A stretch of DNA of 9,732 nt, taken from Desulfonatronospira sp. (GTDB taxonomy: Bacteria; Desulfobacterota; Desulfovibrionia; Desulfovibrionales; Desulfonatronovibrionaceae). Positions 7,536-9,732 of the stretch are shown here, in pieces. A model generated the notes under the pieces. The model ran no database searches. It saw only the letters and a list, made by a program, of their open reading frames with translations, and was not told where the DNA came from. Position 1 is the stretch's first letter. Each line of letters starts with the position of its first letter. The position numbers were made by a program, and so were the translations under genes. The stretch covers positions 1 to 9,732 of the forward strand of contig SLAE01000125.1 of assembly GCA_007127015.1 (NCBI GenBank). The letters are read 5' to 3'.

Positions 7536-7562
7536 AAAGAATCAAACCAAAGCGAGACTACA

Positions 7563-9635
7563 GTGGCACGGCTTATACCCATCCATAAACAGCGCAATAT
7601 CGGGATAACTGCCCATATCGACGCAGGAAAGACAACTACCACCGAGCGCATTCTTTTTTATACAGGTGTATCGCATAGATTAGGAGAGGTGCACGACGGG
7701 CAGGCGATCATGGACTGGATGGAACAGGAGCAGGAAAGAGGCATAACCATTACCTCTGCTTCGACCACCTGTTTCTGGAAGGATCACCGCATCAATATCA
7801 TTGATACGCCCGGTCATGTGGATTTTACCGTGGAGGTGGAAAGATCCCTAAGGGTGCTTGATGGGTGTGTCGCCGTCTTCTGCGCTGTGGCCGGAGTGGA
7901 GCCGCAAAGTGAAACCGTCTGGCGCCAGGCAGATAAATATCATGTTCCCAGGATGGCCTTTATAAACAAGATGGATCGCACCGGCGCGGATTACTTCCGG
8001 GTGGTGGAGATGATCCGCGATCGATTAAAGGCTAAACCGGTGCCTTTGCAGATCCCGATCGGTTCTGAAGAGAATTTCAAGGGCCTTGTCGATCTGGTGC
8101 AGGGCAAAGCCTACATCTTTGATGACAAATCCCAGGGCAGAAAATTCGAATTTGTTGACATTCCGGAAGAATATAAAAAAGAAGCTCAAGAGTGGCGTTC
8201 CTTTCTGATCGAATCCATTGCCGAGGAAGAAGAGGAACTGCTGGACAAATATGTTTCCGGAGAGGAACTGAGTGTTGATGAAATAATGAGCGGTATCCGT
8301 AAAGCGACCGTTGCCCTGAAGATCTGTCCGGTCTTGTGCGGCTCGGCTTTTAAAAACAAGGGAATACAGCCTCTGCTTGACGCGCTGGTCAATTACATGC
8401 CTTCGCCTCTGGATATTCCGCCCATTGAAGGCAGGGATCCGGACAAGGATAATATCATCCCCTGTCCTCCAGATGATCAGGAGCCCTTGAGCTCACTGGC
8501 TTTCAAGCTCACCTCGGATCCTTACGTCGGGCATCTTACTTTTCTTCGTATCTATTCCGGGCATATCGAATCGGGAATGACCGTGCTCAACGCTGCCTCA
8601 GGAAAAAAGGAGCGCATCGGAAGGCTGCTCAAAATGCACTCCAACAAGCGTGAAGAAATTAAAAGTGCTTATTCCGGAGACATCGTGGCCGCGGTGGGGC
8701 TTAAATACACAGGTACCGGGGAAACCCTCTGCTCCCTGGAAAGACCCATACTGCTGGAGACGATTGATTTTCCCGATCCGGTAATTGAAATAGCCATAGA
8801 GCCTAAGACCAAGAGCGATCAGAACTCCTTGAGCAATGCTCTGCAGAAACTGTCCAAGGAAGACCCTTCTTTCCGGGTCAAGACTGATGAGGAAAGCGGC
8901 CAGACTCTGATTTCCGGAATGGGTGAACTGCACCTGGAGATCATAGTCGACCGGCTGACCAGAGAGTTCAGCGTTGACGCCAATGTGGGCAAGCCCAGGG
9001 TGGCTTACCGGGAAACCATCACCAAACCGGTGAAACAGGAAACCAAATACGTCAAGCAGACAGGCGGCCGGGGACAATACGGTCATGTGGTTCTGCAGGT
9101 TGAACCCGCAGAACCGGGCCAGGGATATGAGTTCGTAAATTCCATTGTAGGCGGGGTTATTCCAAGAGAATACATACCCGCGGTGGAAAGAGGAATTCGG
9201 GATGCCATGAAGGGCGGAGTCAAGGCTGGATTTCCCCTGGCGGATATCCGGGCTGAGCTGGTCTTTGGGTCCTATCACGATGTTGACTCTTCGGAGCAGG
9301 CCTTCTATATCGCAGGTTCCATGGCCCTCAAGGAAGCCTGCGCGAAAGCGGATCCGGTCATTCTCGAGCCGATCATGTATATTGAGGTGCTTACCCCGGA
9401 AGATTATCTGGGCGACGTCATGAGTGATCTAAATGGAAGAAGGGGCAAGGTGCTTGGGCTTGAGCCGCGTATGGGCATTCAGATAATCAAAGCTTATGTG
9501 CCTTTGAGCAACATGTTCGGCTATGCCACGGACCTGCGATCCAATTCTCAGGGCCGGGCTACCTATTCCATGCAGTTTGACCATTACGAAAAGGTACCTG
9601 CAAGCCTGGCCGAGGAAATTTTAAAATTCAAGTAG
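7563..9635 (+). CDS. fusA: Translation elongation factor G
   Basis: EF-G is the cytoplasmic GTPase that drives translocation of tRNA and mRNA on the ribosome and, with RRF, helps recycle it. The 690-residue product is full length (E. coli 704). GTPase motifs are AHIDAGKT (17-24), RGITI (59-63), DTPGH (81-85, with H85), NKMD (135-138) and CGSA (259-262). Domain II, domain III (GMGELHLEI), domain IV and a C-terminal domain V follow. H572 in YHDVDSSE corresponds to the domain IV tip histidine that reaches the decoding site. It looks like canonical EF-G rather than a specialised paralogue. The start is GTG, chosen because MARLIPIHKQRNIGI aligns with EF-G N-termini and no in-frame ATG lies between it and the upstream stop at 7506. 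Its ribosome binding site is poor (only GAG at 7554-7556), which is unusual for so abundant a protein. tuf follows after 10 bases. Confidence 0.99.
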   Translation: MARLIPIHKQRNIGITAHIDAGKTTTTERILFYTGVSHRLGEVHDGQAIMDWMEQEQERGITITSASTTCFWKDHRINIIDTPGHVDFTVEVERSLRVLDGCVAVFCAVAGVEPQSETVWRQADKYHVPRMAFINKMDRTGADYFRVVEMIRDRLKAKPVPLQIPIGSEENFKGLVDLVQGKAYIFDDKSQGRKFEFVDIPEEYKKEAQEWRSFLIESIAEEEEELLDKYVSGEELSVDEIMSGIRKATVALKICPVLCGSAFKNKGIQPLLDALVNYMPSPLDIPPIEGRDPDKDNIIPCPPDDQEPLSSLAFKLTSDPYVGHLTFLRIYSGHIESGMTVLNAASGKKERIGRLLKMHSNKREEIKSAYSGDIVAAVGLKYTGTGETLCSLERPILLETIDFPDPVIEIAIEPKTKSDQNSLSNALQKLSKEDPSFRVKTDEESGQTLISGMGELHLEIIVDRLTREFSVDANVGKPRVAYRETITKPVKQETKYVKQTGGRGQYGHVVLQVEPAEPGQGYEFVNSIVGGVIPREYIPAVERGIRDAMKGGVKAGFPLADIRAELVFGSYHDVDSSEQAFYIAGSMALKEACAKADPVILEPIMYIEVLTPEDYLGDVMSDLNGRRGKVLGLEPRMGIQIIKAYVPLSNMFGYATDLRSNSQGRATYSMQFDHYEKVPASLAEEILKFK

Positions 9636-9645
9636 GGGGAGAGAG

Positions 9646-9732
9646 ATGGGCAAGTCAAAGTTCGACCGCAAGAAGCCGCATATTAATATTGGTACCATAG
9701 GCCATATAGATCATGGCAAGACGACGTTGACG
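9646..9732 (+). CDS. tuf: Elongation factor Tu, N-terminal fragment (3' end cut by window)
   Basis: EF-Tu delivers aminoacyl-tRNA to the ribosomal A site in a GTP-dependent way. Only 29 codons are visible, but MGKSKFDRKKPHINIG followed by TIGHIDHGKTTLT is the typical EF-Tu N-terminus with its P-loop (GHIDHGKT). That separates it from SelB, IF-2 or CysN, which lack this lead-in. The purine-rich GGGGAGAGAG (9636-9645) between the fusA stop and the ATG provides the ribosome binding site. The 10-base gap implies cotranscription and probably translational coupling with fusA. Whether a second tuf copy exists elsewhere cannot be seen here. Confidence 0.96.
   Translation, partial: MGKSKFDRKKPHINIGTIGHIDHGKTTLT

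Noticed and set aside
8598..9278. 226-residue open frame on the minus strand inside fusA
   Set aside because: It is fully antisense to conserved EF-G domains, with no sign of its own start region or recognisable motifs.
1..9732. A novel defence, mobile or biosynthetic system
   Set aside because: All coding sequence is accounted for by intact or edge-cut rpoB, rpoC, rpsL, rpsG, fusA and tuf in their usual order; no accessory gene is present.

Overview
The window is an ordinary bacterial housekeeping segment: the rpoBC end of the RNA polymerase cluster running directly into the str cluster. Every gene lies on the plus strand. In order they are the C-terminal half of rpoB (cut by the left edge), complete rpoC, rpsL, rpsG and fusA, and the first 29 codons of tuf (cut by the right edge). 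No mobile element, CRISPR array, tRNA, rRNA or clearly foreign gene was seen.

The organism is most likely a sulfate-reducer-type bacterium of the former Deltaproteobacteria, close to Desulfovibrionales. I base this on the RpoC N-terminus (MSLDDLFSQR, then a block like the one I recall from Desulfovibrio RpoC), on the proteobacterial-type insertions in both large polymerase subunits, and on tuf following fusA. Base composition looks intermediate. This placement is from memory of the families, not from a search; genus cannot be given.

Layout: 1-2094 rpoB and 2171-6331 rpoC encode the beta and beta' subunits that together form the polymerase active site. A 105-base AT-rich gap (6332-6436) has promoter-like hexamers and precedes rpsL (S12) and rpsG (S7), which are only 25 bases apart. 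A 258-base gap (7305-7562) then separates rpsG from fusA. This gap is the only part with unexplained structure. It holds a hairpin right after rpsG, a probable intrinsic terminator ending in six Ts, a long imperfect hairpin overlapping that terminator, a block of about 13% GC with an inverted repeat and weak promoter-like hexamers, and a small hairpin just before fusA. fusA has a GTG start with a poor ribosome binding site. tuf follows 10 bases after the fusA stop.

Together the genes make the transcription core, two 30S decoding or assembly proteins and the two elongation GTPases. My reading is that the cluster is split here into at least two transcription units, rpsL-rpsG (with or without rpoBC readthrough) and fusA-tuf, with the second boundary in the rpsG-fusA gap. 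I did not find a previously undescribed system; the structured gap is the best lead.
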